From Sipunculus nudus (Eukaryota > Annelida > Sipuncula > Golfingiida > Sipunculidae), in assembly GCA_026874595.1 (NCBI GenBank), contig CM049315.1, positions 66,225,916-66,289,915 of the forward strand: a stretch of DNA of 64,000 nucleotides. The letters are read 5' to 3'. Under the pieces are notes generated by a model. That model made no database searches, was not told where the DNA came from, and saw nothing but the letters and a program-made list of their open reading frames with translations. The position numbers and the translations under genes are program-made. Below are positions 54,641 through 64,000 of this stretch, one piece after another (the stretch's first letter is position 1; every line of letters starts with the position of its first letter).

Positions 54641-55879
54641 GGTCTCAAAAATAGAGAAAACAAGGGACCCATGTTATATATGATAAAAAATATGATTTGG
54701 GAAAGAGGCACATGCTGGTTTTGTGTGGTAATAAATATAAGCTTTATTTTGAGTTGTTGGTGTTCAGCTTATGTATGATTTTGATAGTATCTTTGGAGAC
54801 AGGGAAGAGGATTGATTTAATTTATTTTATTAACAAATGGAGTGCTATTGTCACACAGATTTTGACTTGGCCATATAACTTATAAGCAGCACATAAATTA
54901 AATGAGTTTAACTATTTATTAAAATTTAATAACAAATATTGTGCCATTATAATTTTTATTTTTAAAAAATAATAAGAAAATCATATAATTTTTTAAAATA
55001 AAATATAACTGAAATGATTATTGAAATAATATTATAGAATATATTCATAAATGCATTCATGAATACATTTTGAAAGTATCTGCACTAATATTCAGATACT
55101 TTCATTTTTACCTGAATTCCCATTCTTATGCGATAAAATTTTTTAATGCAGTATATATTCATATTTGTATTCAAATACATTTGCAAAGCATTCGCACCAT
55201 GTCTATTATTTATTCAGTTTTAGCCAAACAATGATGTTGCAAATCCAGAATATACGAAATTCACAAATTTAAATAATGATCATAAGTACCTGGTTTTATG
55301 GCTTTCATTTATATTAAAAAAAAATAAATGTAATATATTCACTTTGGACTACTTTCACATCAATCTACACACTAGACACAGTAGGATTCTAGATAAATAT
55401 TATCAACTGCATCTTTGTCTATCATTAATTTCCTTCATATGATCCCTAATGATTAGTAATGAATAATATGATTTATTTTTTTATCATTCAAATTTAACTG
55501 AAAAATACCATAGGTGACTGCATGGTGTTATTTGGAATAACATTGACATTGACATTCTATCCATCCATACAAGATCCTTACATCATCAGTAACAGTAATT
55601 TTCTGTTACTCATCAAATAACAAATTCCTTTTCTAGTAATTTTTCTTTAATTTGTTATTAAAAACCAATAAAATATTAATTTATTGTTTATTGTTATGTT
55701 GTTTTTTTAAAAAACTACTAGATGAATTGGGTTGGACACCTGGATCAACTGTGGCTGGGCATAAGCTGCCTGGCTGCCCCAGTGCCCTTCGCTCAAGCGT
55801 GCATAATCTGATGAAAGGTCAACAAGGTCAACATACAGGTGACTGAAGAGGGGCTTGATTGGCTTTGGTCTGACATGGT
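54641..55879. other. AT-rich sequence; fragmentary HINE start
   Basis: CAAGGGACCCATG at 54661-54673 is a fragment of the HINE 5' end. The rest is AT-rich with no supported gene; 55720-55850 is GC-richer but has no recognised motif. Confidence 0.45.
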
Positions 55880-56260
55880 CTCATAAAAACATTAATAAAA
55901 GCTACAATATTTGGCCAATTTGTTTCAGCTTTCTAAACTTCAAAGATGAAATCCTTATGTGTGCATGATATGAAAATTATATCAACAGTGCTCTCAGGAA
56001 ACAAACGTGCCATGGTCAAATTTGGGCAAAATTTAAGGTACTAATTTTATATTTATACTAAAAACTTATAAAATTTGAAAAATTCAGAACTAATATTAGG
56101 TATTCAATTGAATCTTGATTAAATAAGGTTACATCCCTGACAAAAAAACTCTAGCTTCAGCAATCCTCTTGTTAAGGGAGTAAATATATTTCTTGATTTT
56201 TTTAAAAGTGCATCATGTTTTGGCCCATAAGGCCAGACTTTTTTAATTCTTTGGTTTACG
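55880..56260 (+). mobile_element. Family V fragment
   Basis: TAAAAGCTACAATATTTGGCCAATTTGTTTCA, ACAGTGCTCTCAGG, GGGCAAAATTTAAGGTAC and TTTTGGCCCATAA match the order at 58600-58980. The 3' part is missing. Confidence 0.55.
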
Positions 56261-57657
56261 AACATGTTTGACAAAAGTGATAGGTAGGAGGTAGGAAAAA
56301 AAAAAAAAAAATTTGAACAAACCTGGATACTGGTGTTCGTGAATCCTGTATTGTACAGTTGGGTTATAAAATTCATATTTAAATGGCACTTTATAAACCT
56401 GCATAAAATATATAAAATAATATATAAAAAATAAAGATATAAAGATATTATCATCATCCTCTTGAGTTTTTCACATGAATCATGCGTGTGCCATGTTATT
56501 TCAAGCCATTCAAATGTCATCGAAGGTAAAATAATGACAAATAAAAGTTTAAACAGTAAATCTTATATATGGTTTCATACACACCTGAAATAAAACTTCA
56601 GTCACTGTCCCTGCCAAGTGAACTGCCTATTTTATAAAGTTTTATAAATTAAAGACCAGTCAAATACTTAAAAAATACAAAATATTATATTTTTGTCAGA
56701 TATGCAAGGAGAAAATAAAATATTCACTGCTAGCATGATAGACTGCATTTTTTATTTTTCAGTCGTGAATGACAATAACAATGACAATATGCGACTAGCA
56801 GCTGTTCGCCTATTGCTTATCAAATGTTAACAACATGGAACTCGAGTTGTTTGATTCTTGACCACGAGTCATGACCTTTCCTTTTTGGCGTTGCGCATGT
56901 TTGATAGTCCTTTGAATACACAACAACTGCTAATAAAGTAAGGTTTCCATTGGAGAACACATTGAATAATTCAACTATTTTAAAATTTTAAAAGTATTAA
57001 TAATCTTTATTTATTATTATTAATAGAGATCTGCATTTCTTACCACGGCCGTGACAGTACGTACCGTGCTCAGTTTAATAAGCCGTCACTTGGCCACTCT
57101 CAGTCCGGTATTGCTTTTCGGCATCCATACACATCAAAGCTTCCATCACATCCGTTTCGAACAATTACATGAATCTTTTCAAAGTTTCTGCATTTTAAAT
57201 GGCTTTCATTTTAGCTTGCTTTTGTTTTGACTATAAAAATACCCGCAAAGCCAACGCTTCACCCGCGCCTCTAAGACTACAGATAGTCGGAAATACTGCA
57301 GAAACCCTGAGAATTCCTGGAGTTTTCAAAGAGTACATGACGCCCTCGTGCAGTATATACGTATAATTCATCTATTCAGTAATTTTCTTTTAAGCGTTAC
57401 AAGACTACGTTTTTAAGTTTTGACAAGTTATAATATTTTTTTAAGAGTAAACTTGTGAAACTTAGCTAATTTGCAGTAATAAATAGCGTCTGACTTTAAG
57501 TGCAATAATTAGTCTTTAGAAGTAAATTTGTTTGTATATCCAGCAAGTTATTAACAGTGGCAAACTGGTAAAGCCACTATGCAACCAAACTAATTTTCTT
57601 TTCTAATTCACATCTATCTAAAACAAATATGTTTAACGAGGTAGATATGACCTAAAT
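56261..57657. other. Unique sequence, possible promoter-like bits only
   Basis: The 133-codon minus frame at 56119-56520 covers repeat and poly-A sequence and is not credible. A TATA-like CTATAAAAATAC at about 57230 is followed at 57347 by a nine-codon ATG frame. No gene is supported. Confidence 0.4.
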
Positions 57658-58175
57658 GCTGGTTTGAAAATGTACTGTAGTGCAGAAAACGAACTTTGAA
57701 AACTCTCCAAGAATTCTCAATTTCCCTGCAGAATCTTTTGTCTACTTGATGGCCAATCAATTGCATTTATGACCCAAGGATACCCTATTGTGATTGGCTT
57801 AAACCCTCCATCTGTCATTAAGTAAGTGATCTTATTAGCCAATCATAAGAGTTCTAACGTTTGAGGTGATCTACGGTCACTAAACATTTCATTTGTCAAC
57901 AACCGTGTTGGATTCGGCTGGTTTGAAAATGTACTGTAGTGCAGAAAACGAACTTTGAAAACTCTCCAAGAATTCTCAATTTCCCTGCAGAATCTTTTGT
58001 CTACTTGATGGCCAATCAATTGCATTTATGACCCAAGGATACCCTATTGTGATTGGCTTAAACCCTCCATCTGTCATTAAGTAAGTGATCTTATTAGCCA
58101 ATCATAAGAGTTCTAACGTTTGAGGTGATCTACGGTCACTAAACATTTCATTTGTCAACAACCGTGTTGGATTCG
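57658..58175. repeat. Perfect 259-bp tandem duplication, CCAAT-rich
   Basis: 57658-57916 is followed by an identical copy 57917-58175; I found no mismatch. Each copy holds CCAAT boxes in both orientations (GGCCAATCAA, GTGATTGGCTT, AGCCAATCAT), so the pair carries six. Either very recent or an assembly artefact. Confidence 0.95.
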
Positions 58176-58184
58176 GCGACGCAA

Positions 58185-58192
58185 TATAAAAG
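58185..58192 (+). promoter_or_regulatory. TATA box downstream of six CCAAT boxes
   Basis: TATAAAAG within GCAATATAAAAGGG, 10 bp after the duplicated CCAAT block. CCAAT clusters upstream of a TATA box are typical of strong RNA polymerase II promoters such as histone genes. No coding exon is evident downstream: the next ATG frames are very short and a dispersed repeat begins at about 58260. Confidence 0.45.
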
Positions 58193-58259
58193 GGAAAAAA
58201 GTCAGAATGCCAATTTTATTTTTTTTCTGAAATGAGGAAATCGGAGGTCGGGGGTTTGT

Positions 58260-59361
58260 AAACCAAAAAATTAAAAAAGTCTGGCCCAACTTAAGACAGT
58301 TAGGCAATACTGACATCATTTCTGGCATGTGCATAGCGAATGTATAGAAAAATATGTATATATATTATATATGATCAAAGTCAGATCAGTGGTTTTGATA
58401 TTAGGCAGTCTTACAGTGTAACAATGGTTTTTTAATGGAAAAATGAAGTTTTTCATAAATATTTCGAAGGAATTAAGTCCTAGTGATCAAATTCTTGGCA
58501 TGGTAGGGGATTTTGGAGACATCTAACTGTATGCCAAATTTAAGGAACTTAGAGCTGAAGCTGGGGAGCTGAGCTCTAGCAAACTGCATAACACTAGCTT
58601 GATGTAAACAATATGTGACATGGTGCTTGAAAACTTAAATAAAATCTACAGTTTTTGATCAACTGGTTTCAAATTTTTTATTTTTACAGTTGAAATGGTA
58701 ACAAAAGCATGCTTTGAAAATTAAATGCTCAGCAGTTACAGGGGAAAAAAATGGTCAAACTTGGGCAAAATTTAAGGTACCAATTTTATATTTTTGCCAA
58801 TATTTAAAAAAATTTGACAGATTTTGATCTAATTTTTGGTGTACAATTAAATTTTGATCAATTAAAGTTGTATTACTGAAAAAAAGTCCCTACCTTGAAC
58901 ACTTTTGGTCTAAAGTGACCAAATATCTTTCCTGATTTTTTTACAAAGTCCATTATGTTATGGCCCATAACTTTTTTTAAATTAAATAATACTGACTAAA
59001 TTTCTGGCTTGTACATAGGAACTATATAGAGGAATATTTATGGTAAATATGAAGAAAACCAGATGAGTGGTTTTGATATAAGGCAGTCCTGAAGTGTGAA
59101 AATAGATTTCTAATAAAAAATTGAGGTTTTTCCTTAATATCTTGAAGGAACAAAGTCCTATTGACCCAATTTTGGGCATGGTAGGAGATTTTGGGGATAT
59201 CTAACTGTATGTCGAATTTCAGATTGGTAGGTCCAATGGTGTCAAAACGTGGCAGTCTTACATCAGGACAGACGGCGGACGGACGGCAAGACAGATGGAC
59301 GGACGATGGACAATGGACCACGACTATAGCTCAGATGACTTATAGTCATCTGAGCTAAAAA
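58260..59361 (+). mobile_element. HINE/pearl-like family V, two tandem units with 3' hairpin
   Basis: Two ~680-bp units (GGCAGTCTTACAGTGTAACA at 58403 and GGCAGTCCTGAAGTGTGAAA near 59083; CATCTAACTGTATG.C.AATTT in each). The second is followed by a GACGG/ACGG microsatellite (59268-59315), a perfect 13-bp hairpin AGCTCAGATGACT-TAT-AGTCATCTGAGCT (59328-59356) and AAAAA. This is the best-preserved 3' end in the window. Confidence 0.7.
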
Positions 59362-59364
59362 TTG

Positions 59365-59575
59365 GTAAAAAATTGAAACAAGGCCTACAGGCCTAATGCA
59401 AACCTGTGCAGTGAGATTACACCAGGTATAATGCTTCAATGCTTGACCATTACTTTTCAAGAACATGTGTAACATGTATATGAACAATGCAAGTACTAAA
59501 CACTTAGAACAAGAAACAATTAAACAAACATCCCTCCTGCAATTCTGGCATGGGTGCTCACAACACTAGATGTGT
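59365..59575. mobile_element. Family W copy 2, first part
   Basis: AAGGCCTACAGGCCTAATGC then AAACCTGTGCAGTGAGATTA, GCTTGACCATTACTTTTCAA and CATCCCTCCTGCAATTCTGG match 49505-49730. Continuation of the family lies at 61830, suggesting the intervening repeats were inserted into it. Confidence 0.5.
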
Positions 59576-60365
59576 TGGAATGACACGAATGCCCCCGCCT
59601 GGGGCAAATTAGAAACATTTGTTAAATTTTGACAAATTTCAGGAGGTGTCATTTGGTCAAAAGTAGGTCAACAGGGGCAAAATGCAAACTCGATCTGTTA
59701 CGGGTCATTATCAAGCAACACACCAAAAATCAGGCCAGTATCTGCAGGCACTGTGAAAAAAAGTCCATGCATGTGCATTTTTTAATGAAATTTTCTATGT
59801 TAGAGCACCGCCAAACGGTCAAAAGTAGGTCAACTGGGACAAAACATGAACTCGATCTGTAACTGGTCATTATCTGCCCACACACCAAAAATCAGGCCAA
59901 TATCTGCAGGCATTGCGAAAAAAAGTCCGTACATGTGTATTTGTCATTAAAATTTATATTTTTCATGAAATTTTCTAAGTTAAGGAGCCGTAAAACAGTC
60001 AAAAGTAGGTCAACTGGGACGAAACGCGAACTCCATCTGTAACTGGTCATTACCTGCCTATACACCAAAAATCAGGCCAATATCTGTAGGCATTGCAAAA
60101 AAAATCCGTACATGTGTATTTGTCATGAAAATTTCTATTTTTCATTAAATTTTCTAAGTTTAGGAGCCTTAAAACGGTCAAAAGTAGGTCAACTGGGACG
60201 AAACGCAAACTCAATCTGTAACTGGTCATTATCTGCCCACACACCAAAAATCAGGCCAATATCTGCAGGCATTGCGAAAAAAAGTCCATACATGTGTATT
60301 TGTCATTAAAATTTCTATTTTTCATGAAATTTTCTAAGTTTAGTGGCGGGGGCATAACAAAAACT
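59576..60365 (+). repeat. ~163-180-bp tandem repeat, about 4.5 units
   Basis: Landmark GGTCATTATCTGCCCACACA at 59702 (variant), 59865, 60045 and 60224; spacings 163, 180 and 179. Each unit has AAAAATCAGGCCAATATCTG, ACATGTGTATTTGTCAT and GTCAAAAGTAGGTCAACTGG. Unit length and arrangement resemble pearl cores; it ends in GTGGCGGGGGCATAAC, where family Z starts. Confidence 0.85.
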
Positions 60366-61672
60366 AGAATATGGGTAGTCAACAAGCGACTACGTGTATC
60401 CTCCAAAATCAGTGTGGGAAAGGTGAAGTGGGGCATGGATTGAGTGGCAAGGGGAAATAGAGTGAGGTGTGTTGCATAATAGCCTGGTTGTCTGCAGCTG
60501 ATATGTGTATGTAGGTTGCGCCACCTACCACAAAATCCAGAAAGCTGTCCAAGATGTATAAACATGCAAAATTTTAGGCAGATAAGTCAAACCACTACTG
60601 AGATATGAGTGATTTTGGCCCACGGCAGACAAACAGATGGACGCTTTGCAAAAATGGTGGCAGGTGGCACCACCAATTTTGTGTATGATTAAGAGTTATG
60701 TGAGATCTATACACATGCAAAATTCAGGGGAATATGTCAAACCAGTCCTGAGATATAAGCCTGAATGTCTGCAGCATATACATAAATGTAGGTGGAGCCA
60801 CCTGCCACAAAATCCAGAAAGCTATCCAAGATGTATAAACATGCAAAATTTTAGGCAGATATTTCAAACCACTGCCGAGATATGAGTAATTTTATCCCAC
60901 TGCAAACAAACCGACGGATTCTGTGCTAAAATGATTGCAGGTGGCACCACCAGTTTTGCGTGTGAGAAAGAGCTATGTGAGATCTATAAACATGCAAAAT
61001 TTTTGCCAAATCGGTCAAATGGTTCCTGAGATATGAGCTTGAATGTCTGCAGCATAAATTTGAATGTAGATGGCGCCACCTGTCATAAAATCAAGAAAGC
61101 TGTCAAGGATGTATAAACCTGCAAACTATCAGGTGGATAAGTCAAACCACTGGGGTGATATGAGTGATTTTATCCCAAGGCAGATGAACAGATGGACGCT
61201 GTGCAAAAATGATTGCAGGTGGCACCACCAGTTTTGCGTATGATAAAGAGCTATGGGAGATCTATACACATGCAAAATTTTGGCCCAACTGGTCAAATGG
61301 TTCCTGAGATATGAGCTTGGATGTCTGCAGCGTAAATTGAATGTAGGTGGCGCCACATGTCATAAAATCAAGAAAGCTGTTCAGGATGTATACATATGCA
61401 AAATTTCAGGTGGTTAAGTCCAACCAATGCAAAGATATGAGTGTTTTTATTCAAAGGCAGATGAACAGATGGACGCTGTGCAAAAATGGTTGCAGGTGGC
61501 GCCACCATTTTAGTGTATGTTCTAAAGCTTTCCAAGGGCTACATTTGGGCAAAATCTTTAGCCTTATCGGTCAAACGGTTCACAAGATATGTTTGTTTAT
61601 CTGCATAAAACGGACGCTGGGCAGAGAGGAAAGGTCAGAGGTCAACCAAAAATGAGGGCGCAGCAGTTCACG
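60366..61672 (+). mobile_element. Dispersed element, family Z copy 2
   Basis: Same start (ACTAGAATATGGGTAGTCAA) and end (GGTCAGAGGTCAACCAAAAA then TGAGGGCGCAGCAG) as 41584-42640, with about four and a half internal ~280-bp units. GGTGGCGCCACC is intact at 61496-61507 and altered in other units (GGTGGCACCACC, GGTGGCGCCACA). Confidence 0.75.
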
Positions 61673-61829
61673 TTTGACTGATCATAATTCTAAATTTTAA
61701 AAAATTCTGCCCATTGGTTGTGGAGGAGTTCTCCGGAAACCTATGCGGCGATGGCGGCAGCGTAGGCATCCGACTAAAAACATAGTATCCGCAAAACTCT
61801 GTTTTGGCGGATACAATAATTGTATCTGG
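61673..61829. other. Short unique segment
   Basis: GC-richer stretch (GGCGATGGCGGCAGCGTAGG) between family Z and the second part of family W. Nothing recognised. Confidence 0.4.
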
Positions 61830-62450
61830 CACCACCAGTCTTATAAACAACAAGGAGATATATACATATGCCCAATGTCAGACTGATATGTCAAACCCCT
61901 CCTGTGAAATAAGCAGGGACATACACTGTGCAAAAATTATTGTATGTGGTGCCACCAGTCTTGTACACTATAAAGCTACCCGATATGTATAAACATGCCC
62001 AATTTTAGGCTGATTTATAAATTCCTCTGTAGAAATAAGCAGGTGCATTCATTGCAAAAGTCAATGTAGGTGGCACCATCTGTCTTGTAAATATGAATAC
62101 CATCAAAGACACATAGACATGTATCAGTCCAATACATCAAACTTCCCCAGAGTTTGATGAACTGGGTTGACAAGGCTTAGGTGAGTAAGGCAGTTGCCCC
62201 CTGAGTGACCTCAAGCTACTGCACTGAATGAACTCTTGACCTGCACCTGGCTAGACTGAGTGAACTTTTTACCTGTACCTGGCTGCACTGAGTGAACTTT
62301 TGACCTGTTGCATAATCTGACACAGTTGGCAGTCTGCCAAAGCTATAAACAGATTCAGGCTGAACTTTGGTGCCAAATATGATACAATGAGCAGTCTGCC
62401 AAAGCTATAAACAGAATGCAGCTACTGCACTTAGTGAACTCTTGAGCTTT
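61830..62450. mobile_element. Family W copy 2, second part, and short repeats
   Basis: ATATGCCCAATGTCAGACTG then TGTCAAACCCCTCCTGTGAA recurs in three diverged units to 62150, matching 49690-49880, followed by GGCAGTTGCCCCCTGAGTGA as in copy 1. 62210-62300 holds three CTGCACTGAGTGAACTTTTG-type units, and AGTCTGCCAAAGCTATAAAC occurs twice (62330, 62391). Confidence 0.6.
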
Positions 62451-63136
62451 TAAAAAAACTTTCTTGTCAATATTAACCAAATATAACCTGAAATCTAAAT
62501 GTCTAGCGGCATGATGTAATAGATGCTGATAAACTGGTGCCAGGCTAGATGTAACAGCATCACACAGCTACCGTAAAATCTCCACTTAAAACCGCGGTTT
62601 AATCAAGAAATTCAAAATCTTGAAATAAGGTTGATTTCCTGAAAGCACTGTGCGGTTTATACTAGAAGGGTTTCTGAATATCTTCCTGACAGTCATCGTT
62701 TTTGGGCGATAATATTGCAACTTTCTAAGGCCATTCTTAGCAGCAGTCTCGCATGCATGGGAGCCGTGTGTAAATGTATTATTTACGGTTATTTGTTATT
62801 TATGAATTAAATTATTGCTGATTAGTTTTCGTGTGATATATAACTTGTTATAAAATCTTGGTAATTGTTACCAAATAATACGTTTACAACAACCCTGCTG
62901 TAACACACAGCGGCCTAACTGCATTAAATGCGGTATCCAGGACCCAGGATACCGCCGCATAAAAAGCTTCAGAGTAAACTGGAGAACTTCAAACCCTTGT
63001 CGGAAAAAATCGTGTAAAATCAAATAGTGAATTATGACAAGTAAACTTTAAGTAATCTAAGGGAGATTTAGTACTTTATTCGAATGACCAGGAAATTCAG
63101 CTAAATATTATGTTTTAGTATGTAAACAAGACTCAC
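62451..63136. other. Unique sequence, nothing firm
   Basis: 62570-62670 has AAAACCGCGGTTTAATC (palindromic CCGCGG) and a CGGTTTAT motif that could mark a decayed element end. No gene is supported. Confidence 0.4.
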
Positions 63137-63293
63137 TTTTAAAACTTTGCAATCCTTGCGCTTGAAACTGTCTCAGAATCTGAAACAATGAACTGCGTGA
63201 CCTTTGCTCGCTGAGCCAACAAGGCCCGTTACCACTGGTTACACAGGCGGCTGCCGGCCAGCCGTGGCTGGAGGGAAAACCCAGAGCAGACAT
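63137..63293 (-). CDS. Candidate first coding exon, 52 codons
   Basis: Minus-strand ATG with A at -3 (AACGATGT) opens MSALGFPSSHGWPAAACVTS, then a basic, acid-poor stretch (SEQRSRSSLFQILRQF) and a donor (AAAA|GTGAGT). The C-terminal half could be an amphipathic mitochondrial presequence. It lies upstream of ACSF2 on the same strand, but the large central part of that gene is not found in between, so I do not assign it. Unproven. Confidence 0.2.
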
Positions 63294-64000
63294 CGTTCCC
63301 CGTGTATCACCGGTTATTAGGATAACACATATTATTCTAATCATCATTTAAGGTGGACAAACACAGTCAAAGTGGAATGTTATATGCGTATTTGATAAGA
63401 ATATCTTTATTTCTTAACGAATACGACATTTTCAGACGAAATATAAGAATTGTCATGTGGAATGTCTCCAGTTTCCTCAAATTTTCTTTTAGGGCTCTCG
63501 CACAGCGTAGCGTAGTAAGAGAGGACGGGTGCTAGGGCTAACAGCGGCCAACATCGTTGGGCATGGTCAAGCAAAATTGAAATAAAAGCCTACTATAAAC
63601 CCATTTGCGGCATTATTTAGGAATGATTATTTGTTTAAAACGTAAACTAAATAAAAAGCTGACATCGCAAAGAGTCACATAATGGCAGACGATCGTTTTA
63701 AAATCAAGTTTGAGTGCCGCCATGTGCTGAAACGCCCCGGTATTCTGCTAAGAATATTTTGAACGGCTGTACGCGGTGGGTGGAAAACAGAACAGCCACC
63801 TTTTTCGTCCCAGCGTGCCTTGCGCGAACACTGCCTTGACAAAAGGGCTCCCCACACGGAAACTTTCTTCGAGAAAAAAACTTGCTTACCCCGACTGGCC
63901 ACTTTAATTTTACCTTAAAATCACTCGTTTTCAAGCGTCATGTTTCCTATATGTGCGTATCTCGACAAGGTAACTTCAGTTACTTTGATATTTTAGTTAA
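63294..64000. other. Right edge, CpG-richer, overlapping short frames on both strands
   Basis: Around 63660-63900 CpG frequency rises. A plus ATG (63682, MADDRFKIKFECRHVLKRPG) and a minus ATG (63723, MAALKLDFKTI) overlap, and longer minus frames cross 63675-63934 (no motif; some lack an ATG). It could be a promoter or first-exon region of a gene beyond the window. Nothing can be assigned. Confidence 0.25.

Noticed and set aside
56119-56520. 133-codon minus frame as a gene
   Set aside because: It spans a family V repeat fragment, a poly-A tract translated as Phe, and AT-rich sequence.

Overview
The window is nuclear DNA of a eukaryote, most likely a bivalve mollusc. I infer this from GT-AG split exons, non-coding sequence dominated by tandem repeats, a CR1/Rex1-type retrotransposon fragment, tRNA-derived SINEs, and dispersed elements with the architecture of the Helentron-related HINE/'pearl' repeats known from bivalves (GGGACCCATGGGTC-type 5' ends, ~170-bp core repeats, ACGG-type microsatellites, a 3' hairpin followed by GAGCTAAAAA). 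There are no prokaryotic operons, rRNA genes, convincing tRNA genes or CRISPR arrays. Genes are sparse and incomplete.

Layout. 1-6063: right end of a 40-bp satellite array that continues beyond the left edge. 6.06-10.5 kb: the most gene-like unique stretch, with a possible small secreted protein (+), a CRE/TATA promoter with a signal-peptide exon (-), the last two exons of an unrecognised gene (-), a SINE and a TATA/Inr promoter with a first exon (+). 10.9-26 kb: pogo-like elements (one ~2.26 kb with a second inverted-repeat element nested in it), HINE-like elements and microsatellites. 26.6-33.6 kb: minisatellites, an inverted-repeat DNA element, a second SINE, and weak exon and promoter candidates. 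33.7-36.35 kb: a 39-bp minisatellite with higher-order structure. 36.7-39.2 kb: a GC-rich open patch and four ~250-bp tandem units carrying two conserved hairpins. 40.4-47.8 kb: several dispersed repeat families and the retrotransposon fragment.

The one firmly identified gene is ACSF2 (mitochondrial acyl-CoA synthetase family member 2, minus strand). Its last two coding exons are at 52829-52939 and 49043-49165, with AATAAA 18 nt after the stop. Earlier exons were not found in the window. The intron between these exons (3,663 bp) is mostly a ~41-copy tandem array of a 64-bp unit. That unit is a copy of the last 53 nt of the upstream exon plus the 11-nt start of the intron, so a piece of exon with its 5' splice site has been amplified in place. 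This is the most unusual observation here.

53-64 kb holds further repeat copies, a perfect 259-bp tandem duplication rich in CCAAT boxes ending just before a TATA box (57658-58192), and a possible first exon near the right edge. Apart from ACSF2, gene calls are low-confidence readings from splice signals, start context and composition; no homology search was possible.
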